A DNA stretch of 8,125 nt from JAUYQE01 sp035289745 (GCA_035289745.1 DATDWF010000089.1:1-8125), one strand, 5' to 3'. Shown: positions 1 through 6,155, counted from the stretch's first letter. The notes: generated by a model from the sequence alone, not told the origin. Numbers and translations: made by a program.

Positions 1-29
1 GGATTATCACTAGTAAACACTAAAAGCGT

Positions 30-34
30 GGAGG
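30..34 (+). promoter_or_regulatory. Shine-Dalgarno site of the first gene
   Basis: GGAGG lies seven bases before the ATG at 42 and matches the anti-Shine-Dalgarno end of archaeal 16S rRNA. It decides the start: an in-frame TTG at 36 almost touches the site and is too close to be used. No TATA box is visible in the 29 bases before it, so the promoter lies outside the window or this gene continues an operon. Confidence 0.75.
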
Positions 35-41
35 TTTGAAA

Positions 42-344
42 ATGGAACAAAACAGTAAGAATGGTTATCTAGCTCCGAGTGAGGATTATGTTGCTTTGCG
101 AGCGCTGTATAATGAGTTGGGTTCCCGATATGTAAGGAACAGAGTTGACTTTCCTAACGCTTTCTTAGATGTGGGTGGCAGATTAGTATCGGGGAACATT
201 ACTCCAGAGACCCTTGACTCTTTGCTCGACTTACTTATTAGCGCAGAGAAAGAATTGGGAACAAAGATTGAGAACCATGATGCCAGACAGTATGATGATC
301 CTCTGTGGGATGACGACCCACGGCATGAAAGCTGTAAGCTGTAG
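42..344 (+). CDS. Small acidic protein of unknown function (100 aa)
   Basis: I do not recognise this protein. The start is set by the GGAGG at 30-34. The product is mainly predicted helix (roughly residues 13-75), with an acidic, aspartate-rich tail (DDPLWDDDP near residues 85-93) and no cysteine motif, signal peptide or membrane segment. It is the first of three same-strand genes; the next starts 56 bases after its stop. A tandem AGCTGTA repeat (330-336 and 337-343) forms the last codons and leads into the stop, so the C-terminus may have been altered by slippage. A short VDFPNAFL stretch resembles VEFPYGFL in the third gene of the cluster; this may be chance. It is probably cytoplasmic. A partner or regulator role for the next two genes is only inferred from position. 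Confidence 0.65.
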   Translation: MEQNSKNGYLAPSEDYVALRALYNELGSRYVRNRVDFPNAFLDVGGRLVSGNITPETLDSLLDLLISAEKELGTKIENHDARQYDDPLWDDDPRHESCKL

Positions 345-380
345 TAGTATAGCTGCGGCAAGTAGGCTGCGACTGCGGCA
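330..380. repeat. Short direct repeats at the gene 1/gene 2 junction
   Basis: AGCTGTA occurs twice in tandem at 330-336 and 337-343, and CTGCGGCA occurs at 353-360 and again at 373-380. The repeats cover the end of the first gene and most of the 56-bp gap before the second. They look like slippage or duplication products rather than a regulatory array. Confidence 0.5.
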
Positions 381-400
381 TAGGGGGCTTAGAAATAAAA

Positions 401-1303
401 ATGACCAAAAATTTTGATCCATATGACCTCTCGGGAATACTCATTAATGAATGTGCCCCCTATCTTCGACAGAATAATCTTGAATCTATTTTTATCGAAA
501 AAAAGTTCGCTTTGACTGGCTCAGTGAACAGTGGGCAAAACCACGCCATCCTCTACAAGATTAACTATGGGGAGGAATCATTGAATCTCACACCAGAGGA
601 GTTAGTGGGTTTTACACAACAATTCGCAAGAGAAGTACCTACTCCAAAACACCATGCTCCAGAATACTTTACAGAACAAGCGAAGCGACTGGCAAGAAAG
701 CCAAATCCGGGATTAGCCGATGCTTTAGCTGAATTCCAAGCAGGAAGTGTTGATAGACAATTTGGAGTAGACTACTTAAGAAATTTCGTGAAGCAAGATG
801 CAGCTATCTCTGATGCAGAACTTGGCAGCTATGCTTTGGAGCTTGACATTCGATCACCAGACAGCCATTATGGACGTCACTTTAAAAACAGATATTTTGA
901 TGCTCAGTTTAACTTCTGCTTAACGTACGATAGCCAGAACATTGCCTGTGTTGGCTTTGATGTCGTTGAAGGGCGGATGTTCATCCGGCAAATTCAGGGC
1001 GAAAGGGAGAGAAAGAACCAGTTAAAACCAGTAAAGTGGGAACGAGCTCTCGTTCAGTATGCAGTAAAATGGGCTGAAAGATATGCCGTTCCTGAAGTGG
1101 CAATTCTTTCCGTCGATAATAACAAATGGGCAGCTGTTAATAGAGGTCTTAATCGCACACAAGGAAAAATGCTCTATGATGTCACGGCCCGAAGATGCGG
1201 GTTTAGCGAAAGAGATCCTGATGGAAATTATGTGAAGCGATTAGACACTCGAGAACCTATTAAAGTAGGAGAAATGGAAGCAGTGAGCTCCATTGCAGCG
1301 TAG
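401..1303 (+). CDS. Unknown protein with a possible GNAT-like C-terminal half (300 aa)
   Basis: I cannot assign a family with confidence. The N-terminal half (residues 1 to about 150) has no familiar motif. The C-terminal half (about 155-285) has two beta-rich stretches (QFNFCLTY, then IACVGFDV), a turn with IRQIQGE, a long helix containing WERALVQYAVKWAERY, a strand (VAILSV), and MLYDVTARRCGF. The order of strands, a long helix and a final LYD..A...GF helix recalls the GNAT acyltransferase fold. That is an inference from pattern: no clear acetyl-CoA loop (Q/RxxGxG/A) is seen. No signal peptide or membrane segment is present. The ATG at 401 has only a distant GGGGG run (383-387), so it is probably translated from the upstream mRNA. 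Its stop is one base from the start of the next gene, indicating coupled expression. Confidence 0.75.
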   Translation: MTKNFDPYDLSGILINECAPYLRQNNLESIFIEKKFALTGSVNSGQNHAILYKINYGEESLNLTPEELVGFTQQFAREVPTPKHHAPEYFTEQAKRLARKPNPGLADALAEFQAGSVDRQFGVDYLRNFVKQDAAISDAELGSYALELDIRSPDSHYGRHFKNRYFDAQFNFCLTYDSQNIACVGFDVVEGRMFIRQIQGERERKNQLKPVKWERALVQYAVKWAERYAVPEVAILSVDNNKWAAVNRGLNRTQGKMLYDVTARRCGFSERDPDGNYVKRLDTREPIKVGEMEAVSSIAA

Positions 1304-1304
1304 G

Positions 1305-2102
1305 ATGACTGAGAGAGCAGAAAAAATGGAAGACGATACACGAAAAGAAGTCGTACAGCAGGAGCCGGGCATACTCCAAGCCCTCGATGATTATCTGAAA
1401 ATTACCGTCGAGTTTCCCTACGGTTTTCTGGGCAGGCAAGCCAAGAAAAACGCTCGCATTTTTTTACGGCAATTAGACCGGACGAAAACCGGCTTCCAGC
1501 TCGAAGAGCTTATCGAAGGGATGAGCATTCTTTATGCAGGCCATGTTTTCCAGTCCGATGTCGTCAAGAAGAACAGCCCTCTGGGAAGCGTCGGCGAGCT
1601 TACCGTTCTGGTTTCCGGTTCTCCTGCGTATCTAGAAGCCTGCAAAGCTGCTACCCTTTCCACGGAAGCGGAGACTCTGGCTTCTTCGTTTGAGAGGGTC
1701 AATTCAATGCAATATGATATTGAAGTAGAGACCCCCCTTTATGCTAGTAGGAAGTTTTGTGAAAGACTAATAGATCAAGTAACAAATTTTGCACGAGAGG
1801 AAGGCTGTATTTCTCGTATTAGTGAAATTACGCGATGGCACTATGATGATAAAGAGGATGTTTCTTTATCTGTTACCGCTTCCATTAATGGCCCTCCCCT
1901 TTCTGCTTTGCGCTGTCAAGAACGGATTATGGCACTTCAAGCAAATACCACGAAGCTTAACCAGTTTTTCTTCTATGATCCACTGGCTGCTGCGCAGAAC
2001 GTTGGGCAAAAAGCTGCTGCTCAGGAAGCAAAAACTGTTTACAGTGATGCCAGGTCCTCGCGCTTAAATACGCTTCAGGAAAAAAAGTACTTTTCAAAAT
2101 AA
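1305..2102 (+). CDS. Unknown two-part protein, third gene of the cluster (265 aa)
   Basis: I do not recognise this protein. The stop of the preceding gene and this ATG are arranged TAG-G-ATG, a coupling arrangement, so I chose 1305; an upstream in-frame TTG (1293) and a downstream ATG (1326) are alternatives. The first 130 or so residues are charged and mainly helical, with VEFPYGFL and two further helices. The rest is a mixed alpha/beta region ending in an alanine-, glutamine- and lysine-rich tail. Base composition changes inside the gene: by hand count, 1321-1680 is 183 of 360 G+C, whereas 1741-1980 is 93 of 240. The switch near codon 132 suggests that the two halves have different histories. 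There are no membrane segments. Its function, and whether it acts with the two genes before it, is unknown. Confidence 0.7.
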   Translation: MTERAEKMEDDTRKEVVQQEPGILQALDDYLKITVEFPYGFLGRQAKKNARIFLRQLDRTKTGFQLEELIEGMSILYAGHVFQSDVVKKNSPLGSVGELTVLVSGSPAYLEACKAATLSTEAETLASSFERVNSMQYDIEVETPLYASRKFCERLIDQVTNFAREEGCISRISEITRWHYDDKEDVSLSVTASINGPPLSALRCQERIMALQANTTKLNQFFFYDPLAAAQNVGQKAAAQEAKTVYSDARSSRLNTLQEKKYFSK

Positions 2103-2120
2103 TTTTGCATTGCTCACCCA

Positions 2121-2145
2121 TTTTTAGGTAAAACAATACCAAAAA
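2121..2145. terminator. Hairpin with T tracts on both strands between convergent genes
   Basis: TTTTT-A-GGT at 2121-2129 can pair with ACC-AAAAA at 2138-2145, giving eight base pairs with one bulged A and an eight-base loop. It presents a T5 tract to transcripts from either side: the unknown cluster ending at 2102 and the HEPN gene ending at 2268. Archaeal RNA polymerase stops at T-rich tracts, so a bidirectional terminator is plausible. A TTTT at 2103-2106 directly after the stop at 2102 may add to it. Confidence 0.45.
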
Positions 2146-2165
2146 GTAGGTAACATGCTTTATTC

Positions 2166-2178
2166 TGTTCTAAGAACA
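2166..2178. repeat. Perfect 13-bp palindrome TGTTCTAAGAACA
   Basis: Six-base arms (TGTTCT and AGAACA) flank a single A. A palindrome of this size and symmetry could be a dimeric regulator site. It follows a weak TATA-like TTTATTCT at 2159-2166, so on the + strand it would lie between that element and a predicted start near 2190. Confidence 0.5.
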
Positions 2179-2179
2179 T

Positions 2180-2265
2180 AAGATCCCCCGGTAAGAATCC
2201 CCCTAATTAGAGGATGATACCCTTATCACCTCTAAACCAAGCTCAGTTATGGCTTAGGATTTTTT
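2180..2265 (+). other. Structured intergenic stretch, possible small RNA
   Basis: This non-coding stretch holds ATCCCCC twice (2183-2189 and 2197-2203), then a strong hairpin: TTAGAGG (2207-2213) pairs with CCTCTAA (2229-2235) and TGATA (2215-2219) with TATCA (2224-2228), with one bulged A and a CCCT loop. A second stem follows, CCAAGC (2237-2242) against GCTT-A-GG (2252-2258), and then six T (2260-2265). The last GGATTTT can also pair with AAGATCC (2180-2186) or, alternatively, with AGAATCC (2195-2201 region). Hairpin plus T tract fits a terminated RNA on the + strand. It could be an independent small RNA, the 3' untranslated end of the upstream cluster, or DNA-level operator repeats. I recognise no known RNA family; box C/D, box H/ACA and tRNA signatures are not convincing. 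Confidence 0.4.
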
Positions 2266-2267
2266 CT

Positions 2268-2783
2268 TTATCTCACCAAAATTTCTTTGGTCTGATCTAG
2301 AATGCTTTTTGCCAACTGTAACAATTCCTGATATTCTTTGTTTTCCAGTGATACTTTAGTACTGTATTGGTACTCTTCTCTCAGGCTTATGGCAGTGTCT
2401 GGTGCTTCTCGTGCCTCCATGAGATTCAACGTGCTTACTTTCTCAAGAACGTTCCGTTCCAAGGTAATCCTCTTGTCGTCTATTAAACTGGCGATAACGG
2501 CAAAAGTGCATTCCTGGTTTCGGCTTTCATATCCAAACTTTGCTAAAATAGCCAGAAAACAATGATAAATCGTATAGAAGAGACTGCTGGAGCACCAGTC
2601 GGTAAAACCTCCTTTTTGTAGATAGAGCGTTACTTTGAGATTATGTTCCGCTTTGGCTATATGTTCTCTTGCTCTCTCCGAATCTGGCATGACTTCAATA
2701 AGCCCACGGTGCTTTCTTCCTTCTTGCAATTCTTTCTTGGCTTTCTGCAAACACCAGCGGAGCTTATTCTTTGCGTGACTCAT
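2268..2783 (-). CDS. HEPN-domain protein, probable partner of the MNT protein
   Basis: The 171-aa product is all-helical and resembles HEPN-domain proteins (PF05168-like). A basic N-terminal helix is followed by the HEPN core at about residues 40-165: AKAEHNLKVTLYL, then LFYTIYHCFLAILAKFGYESRNQECT, then a tail with REEYQYS. HEPN proteins are often RNases or RNA-binding toxins paired with nucleotidyltransferases. The usual RX4-6H RNase motif is not seen: the candidate positions around residues 130-145 carry arginines but no histidine. It may therefore act by RNA or partner binding, or be inactive. Its start overlaps the MNT gene by 20 bases, implying coupled translation. A later Met at residue 32 is a possible alternative start. 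Composition is AT-rich compared with taw1. Confidence 0.85.
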   Translation of the reverse strand: MSHAKNKLRWCLQKAKKELQEGRKHRGLIEVMPDSERAREHIAKAEHNLKVTLYLQKGGFTDWCSSSLFYTIYHCFLAILAKFGYESRNQECTFAVIASLIDDKRITLERNVLEKVSTLNLMEAREAPDTAISLREEYQYSTKVSLENKEYQELLQLAKSILDQTKEILVR

Positions 2784-3357
2784 TATACATATCCAGGAAC
2801 TTTTCTTCTCCTTTTACGACGACACCTTTTATGGCGTTCAGAAGCGGTTTGTCCCTCTTTTTAATGTTTTTGATCATGTCTTCCTCTGTTTGATAGAGGG
2901 GGTGGATTTTTTTAATATTGAGTTCGTTAAGTTCCTCTATCTCTTTTTGCAGTTGGGAAAATATCGTTTTATTCGTTATCAGAAGAAGATCAATATCGTT
3001 AGGATTTTGCTTCTGTAAGATTGAACCGAAAAGGACAATAATCTCTGCGTTCTTTATTTTCTTCACTTCGGTAATCCATCTTTTAATTTGAGGGCTTGCA
3101 GAGTGCGCTTCCCGCGCTAAGATGAAGGAAACGTATTTACGGGCGTACAGTTCTTCACTAGCAATACGATAAGTAATGGCATTGCCGATTCTTTTGGATT
3201 TGACAACTGCCTCTTCTTCGAGCCTTTTGAGTATTTTCAACGTCCCCATGGGGGTTATTCCTACCACTTTTGAAAGGCTATTCGCATTGTAGATTACTTC
3301 TGGGCTTTTAACTAAGAGGAGTACAATGTCCATTTCGGCTTTGGTGATTCCTTTCAT
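2764..3357 (-). CDS. Winged-helix plus minimal nucleotidyltransferase (MNT) protein
   Basis: The 197-aa product has a winged helix-turn-helix at about residues 1-65 (KAEMDIVLLLV, then NSLSKVVGITPMGTLKILKRLEEE, then a wing with KRIGNAITYRI), so it should bind DNA. A nucleotidyltransferase core follows at about residues 90-135, with LFGS then eight residues then DID: the GS...DxD motif of polymerase-beta-type transferases, in a slightly short form. In MntA-HepT-type systems the MNT partner AMPylates and silences the HEPN toxin; that this pair works the same way is inference. The frame stays open for 51 codons further upstream, but ATG 3357 is chosen because a GGAG lies five bases before it and TATA boxes precede it. 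Hand counts of three internal lines (2881-3060) give 61 of 180 G+C, well below the neighbours, suggesting acquisition. Confidence 0.85.
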   Translation of the reverse strand: MKGITKAEMDIVLLLVKSPEVIYNANSLSKVVGITPMGTLKILKRLEEEAVVKSKRIGNAITYRIASEELYARKYVSFILAREAHSASPQIKRWITEVKKIKNAEIIVLFGSILQKQNPNDIDLLLITNKTIFSQLQKEIEELNELNIKKIHPLYQTEEDMIKNIKKRDKPLLNAIKGVVVKGEEKFLDMYNESRKE

Positions 3358-3362
3358 ATAAA

Positions 3363-3389
3363 CTCCAAGTTTAACAATATAAACTGGAG
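3363..3389. promoter_or_regulatory. Imperfect palindrome over the MNT transcription start (possible operator)
   Basis: CTCCA-A-GTTTA (3363-3373) is mirrored by TAAAC-TGGAG (3380-3389) around a six-base centre, giving ten matching pairs with one extra A. On the minus strand it lies between the TATA box at 3391-3398 and the start codon at 3357. It contains the Shine-Dalgarno GGAG (3363-3366) and the expected transcription start near 3368. The MNT protein carries a winged helix, so self-repression at this site is a reasonable inference. Confidence 0.5.
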
Positions 3390-3390
3390 G

Positions 3391-3398
3391 TATATAAA
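3391..3398 (-). promoter_or_regulatory. TATA box of the MNT-HEPN pair
   Basis: On the minus strand the octamer is TTTATATA, an excellent archaeal TATA box, preceded by a purine-rich CGGAAAG that suits the transcription factor B element. Start of transcription is expected near 3368, giving a leader of about 11 nt that holds GGAG five bases before the ATG. A second, weaker box (TTTATATT, 3376-3383) lies 18 bases from the ATG, shorter than the spacing of the leaderless genes here. Confidence 0.7.
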
Positions 3399-3441
3399 CT
3401 TTCCGCCCATTATCACCAGAATACTCGTAATTACTTTGCGA

Positions 3442-3456
3442 GATAGTTACGCTATC
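3442..3456. repeat. Small hairpin at the taw1 stop codon
   Basis: GATAG and CTATC (3442-3446 and 3452-3456) flank TTACG and overlap the taw1 stop. The stem is only five base pairs and no T tract follows on the minus strand, so a role in ending taw1 transcription is uncertain. Confidence 0.3.
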
Positions 3457-4609
3457 AGGTCTTCGTGTTCCCCCCATAAAACGCCATCTCTTCCGTCTTC
3501 TCGTCGACAAAGATGTGCGTTCGTTTCCGGAAGCGCTCTTTCACTTCCTGCTGATGCTCGGCTGTCTTTTTGCCGCTCAACCCCACCTGCGGCGTTCTCG
3601 TGCAGTAGTCCAAAGCCGTGAATTCCTTCTCGCTGAGCGCCCGTTCCTGAAATGCCGGAAAGTCGATCCAGGTCTTCCACACACCGTCAATCTTGAACTT
3701 CTGTTTGGCAAACATGACGACGCGAGAGGGCACGTGGTCAGAAACAATCTCATAGTCCGGCAGGTGCTTCGCGAGTTCCTGGGAGAAAGCCACCACTTCT
3801 TCATGCAGCGGCATGTTCTCCATGCTGAGCCGCTGCTGCGACGGCCCGACGAACATGTAGGCCTTGGCTTCAATGAAGTCCGGGCTGCCTCGATGAATAA
3901 GTTCTGCATACTTCTCCAGCAGCAGGTCGTTAATCCCTTTGATGATCGTCAAGCGCACACAAGTCCGCTGCTTTTTCTGTGCCAGGTACTCAAGAGACTG
4001 GTTCAGCCGTTCCCAGTAATCTTTGAACAGCGGCAGATCGACGTCCTTAAGCAATTCTTTTGTCGGCGCATCCACGCTCACATACAGCTGGGTTATCGGA
4101 TGTAAGTCGCGGATCTGTTCCGGATATTGGGCATTCGTGACGAGAAAGGTGGAAATGCCCTGCGCATGGAATTGGTCAATGAGCTCGTTTATGCGTGGAT
4201 AAAAAATCGGTTCACCCGTCAGCGAAAGCGCCACATGCTTGACGGTTCGAGAAAGCGCATACGCCCGCTTGCTGGCTTTTTCATTGCCTTTGAAGCCGAT
4301 CAAGAGCTTATGGTGGGCTTCCAGGCTTCCTTTGAGGATAGCTTCTGGCTCATCCACGCCCCACTTCCAGTCGGTGCTTACGGGCGCTTTATACCCCCGC
4401 CAGCAGAAGGTGCAGCGGTTCGCACAACTTATCGATGTCGTTATCTGCATGCACTGGTTGCTCATGATGCCATAGAACTTCAGCTTATAGCAGCCGCCTT
4501 CGCCTTTGATCATGTTTTTGGTCCAGCCGCAGGTCTTGACGGCGGAATGGCTGCCGATGATACGATACTGCTGCTTTTCCAGTTCGGCTTTGGCTTCGGG
4601 GGTTAACAT
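3455..4609 (-). CDS. taw1: tRNA 4-demethylwyosine synthase (Taw1/TYW1 family)
   Basis: This radical SAM enzyme joins pyruvate carbons to N1-methylguanosine at position 37 of tRNA-Phe to form the tricyclic base 4-demethylwyosine, the first committed step of archaeal wyosine synthesis. The 384-aa protein has the radical SAM cysteines C62-x3-C66-x2-C69. It also has three N-terminal cysteines (C27, C40, C53) expected for the second iron-sulfur cluster, and a lysine two residues after the middle one (K42), the position of the proposed pyruvate Schiff-base lysine. The SLTGEP stretch (129-134) fits the SAM-binding GE motif, and the C-terminus is the usual wyosine-type region. The N-terminal flavodoxin domain of eukaryotic TYW1 is absent, as in archaea. 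The frame is open up to 4729, but the TATA box at 4632-4639 and the divergent DHH gene favour ATG 4609. Confidence 0.95.
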   Translation of the reverse strand: MLTPEAKAELEKQQYRIIGSHSAVKTCGWTKNMIKGEGGCYKLKFYGIMSNQCMQITTSISCANRCTFCWRGYKAPVSTDWKWGVDEPEAILKGSLEAHHKLLIGFKGNEKASKRAYALSRTVKHVALSLTGEPIFYPRINELIDQFHAQGISTFLVTNAQYPEQIRDLHPITQLYVSVDAPTKELLKDVDLPLFKDYWERLNQSLEYLAQKKQRTCVRLTIIKGINDLLLEKYAELIHRGSPDFIEAKAYMFVGPSQQRLSMENMPLHEEVVAFSQELAKHLPDYEIVSDHVPSRVVMFAKQKFKIDGVWKTWIDFPAFQERALSEKEFTALDYCTRTPQVGLSGKKTAEHQQEVKERFRKRTHIFVDEKTEEMAFYGGNTKT

Positions 4610-4631
4610 CTGAAAAGCTGAAAGAGCTTGC

Positions 4632-4639
4632 TTTAAAAA
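4632..4639 (-). promoter_or_regulatory. TATA box of taw1 (leaderless)
   Basis: Minus-strand TTTTTAAA, with 22 bases between its near edge and the ATG at 4609. That distance puts the transcription start at or next to the A of the start codon, so taw1 is probably translated from a leaderless mRNA. No Shine-Dalgarno sequence is evident. Confidence 0.65.
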
Positions 4640-4655
4640 GGTTCTGACGTGAACA

Positions 4656-4663
4656 TTTAAAAA
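4656..4663 (+). promoter_or_regulatory. TATA box of the DHH gene (leaderless)
   Basis: TTTAAAAA sits 22 bases before the ATG at 4686, the same distance as the taw1 box on the other strand and with the reverse-complement octamer. The two boxes lie back to back, 16 bases apart, inside the 76-bp divergent spacer. Confidence 0.65.
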
Positions 4664-4685
4664 CCTCTCTCTGTTCCCTGTTTCT

Positions 4686-5714
4686 ATGTTAACACTAAAA
4701 CAAGTCGCCCTGCTTCGCAATGAACTCAAAACCGCTCAGCGCCCCTTGTTTTTCTATGATGACGATCCGGATGGCCTGACGTCTTTCCTGCTGCTTTACA
4801 AAGTATATCGCGAAGGCCGGGGAGTGATCGTAAAGTCCTCATCCAAGCTGGAGAAGCCCATGCTGGGAAAAGTCGAAGAGCAGAAGCCGGACAAAATCTT
4901 TGTGCTGGATGTCCCCGTGATCGAGCAGGAGTTTGCTGACGGTGCCCACGTCCCCATTTTCTGGATTGACCATCATCAGCCCCTGCAGGTGAAGAACGTC
5001 CAGTACTTTAATCCCCGTGTAAAAGACCCGGATATTTACATCCCCACGTCGCGCATGGCCTACCAGATCAGCACTCGTCACGAAGACCTGTGGATCGCTG
5101 CCGTTGGCTGCTTTGGAGATTATTATTTGCCAGACTTTCTTCGGGAGTTCTTAGAGCGCTATCCTGCCCTTCTTCCCAAAGCCTTGCCTTTGCCAGAAAT
5201 CTTATACCAAACGCCCGTCGGCAAACTGGTGCGCATTTTTTCTTTCCTGCTGAAAGGGAAAACGACGGAAGTGTATAAGTGCATCAAGATCCTGACGCGG
5301 ATTGCTTCTCCGGACGAGATCCTGCAGCAGAGCACTCCTGCCGGCAAATATCTCTTCCAGCGCTTTGAGCAGATTAACCAGCGCTACGAGCCGTTGATCG
5401 AGAGAGCCCGGCAGCAGGCCACCAAAAGCAAAGTGCTGCTGTTCCACTATCAGGAAGATGAATGGTCTTTTACGGCAGACTTGGCGAACGAATTGGCTGC
5501 GGCCTACCAAAAGAAAGTGATCATCATCGCCCGCGAGAAAGGCGGTGAGATGAAATGCAGCTTGCGGGCGCAATTTCCCATCCTACCCGCTCTGGAGAAA
5601 GCTCTAGTGGGCATCGACGGCTTTGGTGGCGGGCATCCGAATGCCTGTGGGATGGTCATCAAAAAGCCGGATTGGGAACGATTCCTGCAGCGTTTCAAAG
5701 ATGAGGTAGCGTGA
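4686..5714 (+). CDS. DHH/DHHA1-family phosphoesterase (RecJ/nanoRNase-like)
   Basis: The 342-aa protein has the full set of DHH-superfamily metal ligands: motif I YDDDPDG (24-30), the motif II aspartate in FVLDVP (D75), the name-giving DHH at 95-97 and a motif IV aspartate in CFGDYY (D145). The C-terminal DHHA1 domain shows GFGGGHPNACG (312-322), the substrate-binding GGGH signature. Such enzymes are manganese-dependent exonucleases or nano-RNA/cyclic-dinucleotide phosphodiesterases. The length suits the NrnA-like or archaeal RecJ-like class, and the substrate cannot be fixed from sequence alone. It is cytoplasmic. The ATG is supported by a TATA box at leaderless distance. The next gene starts six bases after its stop, so the two are probably one operon. 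Confidence 0.92.
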   Translation: MLTLKQVALLRNELKTAQRPLFFYDDDPDGLTSFLLLYKVYREGRGVIVKSSSKLEKPMLGKVEEQKPDKIFVLDVPVIEQEFADGAHVPIFWIDHHQPLQVKNVQYFNPRVKDPDIYIPTSRMAYQISTRHEDLWIAAVGCFGDYYLPDFLREFLERYPALLPKALPLPEILYQTPVGKLVRIFSFLLKGKTTEVYKCIKILTRIASPDEILQQSTPAGKYLFQRFEQINQRYEPLIERARQQATKSKVLLFHYQEDEWSFTADLANELAAAYQKKVIIIAREKGGEMKCSLRAQFPILPALEKALVGIDGFGGGHPNACGMVIKKPDWERFLQRFKDEVA

Positions 5715-5720
5715 AGGAGC

Positions 5721-6128
5721 ATGAGCTTCATTACTCCGATTATTCTGGCTGTGCTGGCGGGTTCTGGCGTTCTATTTGGCATCCTGCTCTCCTTCCTGGC
5801 TCCGGATGAACGGCTGCGGGGCGGAAAGTATCTTGCCTTTCTCAAAACTGTTCTCTTCCTAGCAACAATTGTTGTACTCGGCATAGCGCTGTTGCAGCAG
5901 CAAGGAGCAGTCTTGGTTTCTGTAGCTCTCATTCCTGTTGCTTTTTTCCTGCTGGGGCAGGCAAAAAAGGAAACACTTTGGAAGATCATGTTTACGAATG
6001 CCACCGTGCTTTCGATGGGAGCAGCCCTCTTTTTGCTTGATGGCAGTTGGCAGCTTTTCGTTGCCAGCCTGCTCTTCCTGTACGGCCTGCCTGCCGGAAC
6101 GCTGCTGCGCCCGATCCCACAGCCCTAG
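5721..6128 (+). CDS. Small integral membrane protein, unknown function (135 aa)
   Basis: The protein is strongly hydrophobic, with about five predicted membrane segments near residues 4-26, 38-58, 62-79, 90-106 and 109-127. Short charged loops (PDERLRGGK after the first segment, AKKETLWK after the third) separate them. There is no cleavable signal peptide and no catalytic motif or recognisable transporter signature. It begins six bases after the DHH stop; the intervening GGAG is too near the ATG for a standard Shine-Dalgarno site, so translation is probably coupled to the upstream gene. I recognise no family, and position suggests only shared expression with the DHH enzyme. Confidence 0.8.
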   Translation: MSFITPIILAVLAGSGVLFGILLSFLAPDERLRGGKYLAFLKTVLFLATIVVLGIALLQQQGAVLVSVALIPVAFFLLGQAKKETLWKIMFTNATVLSMGAALFLLDGSWQLFVASLLFLYGLPAGTLLRPIPQP

Positions 6129-6155
6129 AAATTGTATAAAAGCATCACCCCCCTC

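Noticed and set aside
330..380. CRISPR-like or iteron array
   Set aside because: Only pairs of 7-8 base repeats with irregular spacing; no spacers or repeated units.
214..417. Frameshifted continuation of the first gene into gene 2
   Set aside because: The frame has no shared domain pattern, and the Shine-Dalgarno-supported frame ends at a proper stop before gene 2.
2210..2225. Box C/D guide RNA signature (GGATGATA)
   Set aside because: The C-like box is part of the hairpin stem and no correctly placed CTGA box follows on either strand.
3358..3510. N-terminal extension of the MNT protein by 51 codons
   Set aside because: It crosses the TATA box and palindrome and overlaps taw1; the basic, low-complexity extension is not part of the winged-helix fold.
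3515..4606. Rightward open frames opposite taw1
   Set aside because: Shadows of the GC-rich codons of a clear radical SAM gene.
4610..4729. N-terminal extension of taw1 by 40 codons in an open frame
   Set aside because: It would run over the DHH promoter and start; the TATA box at 4632-4639 and the family N-terminus support ATG 4609.
5504..6004. Leftward open frame across the DHH end and membrane gene
   Set aside because: Shadow; low-complexity arginine/serine-rich product and no promoter.
6134..6141. GTATAAAA as TATA box of the double-Fis gene
   Set aside because: Expected start would fall near 6164, after the ATG at 6156, and no later in-frame start exists nearby.
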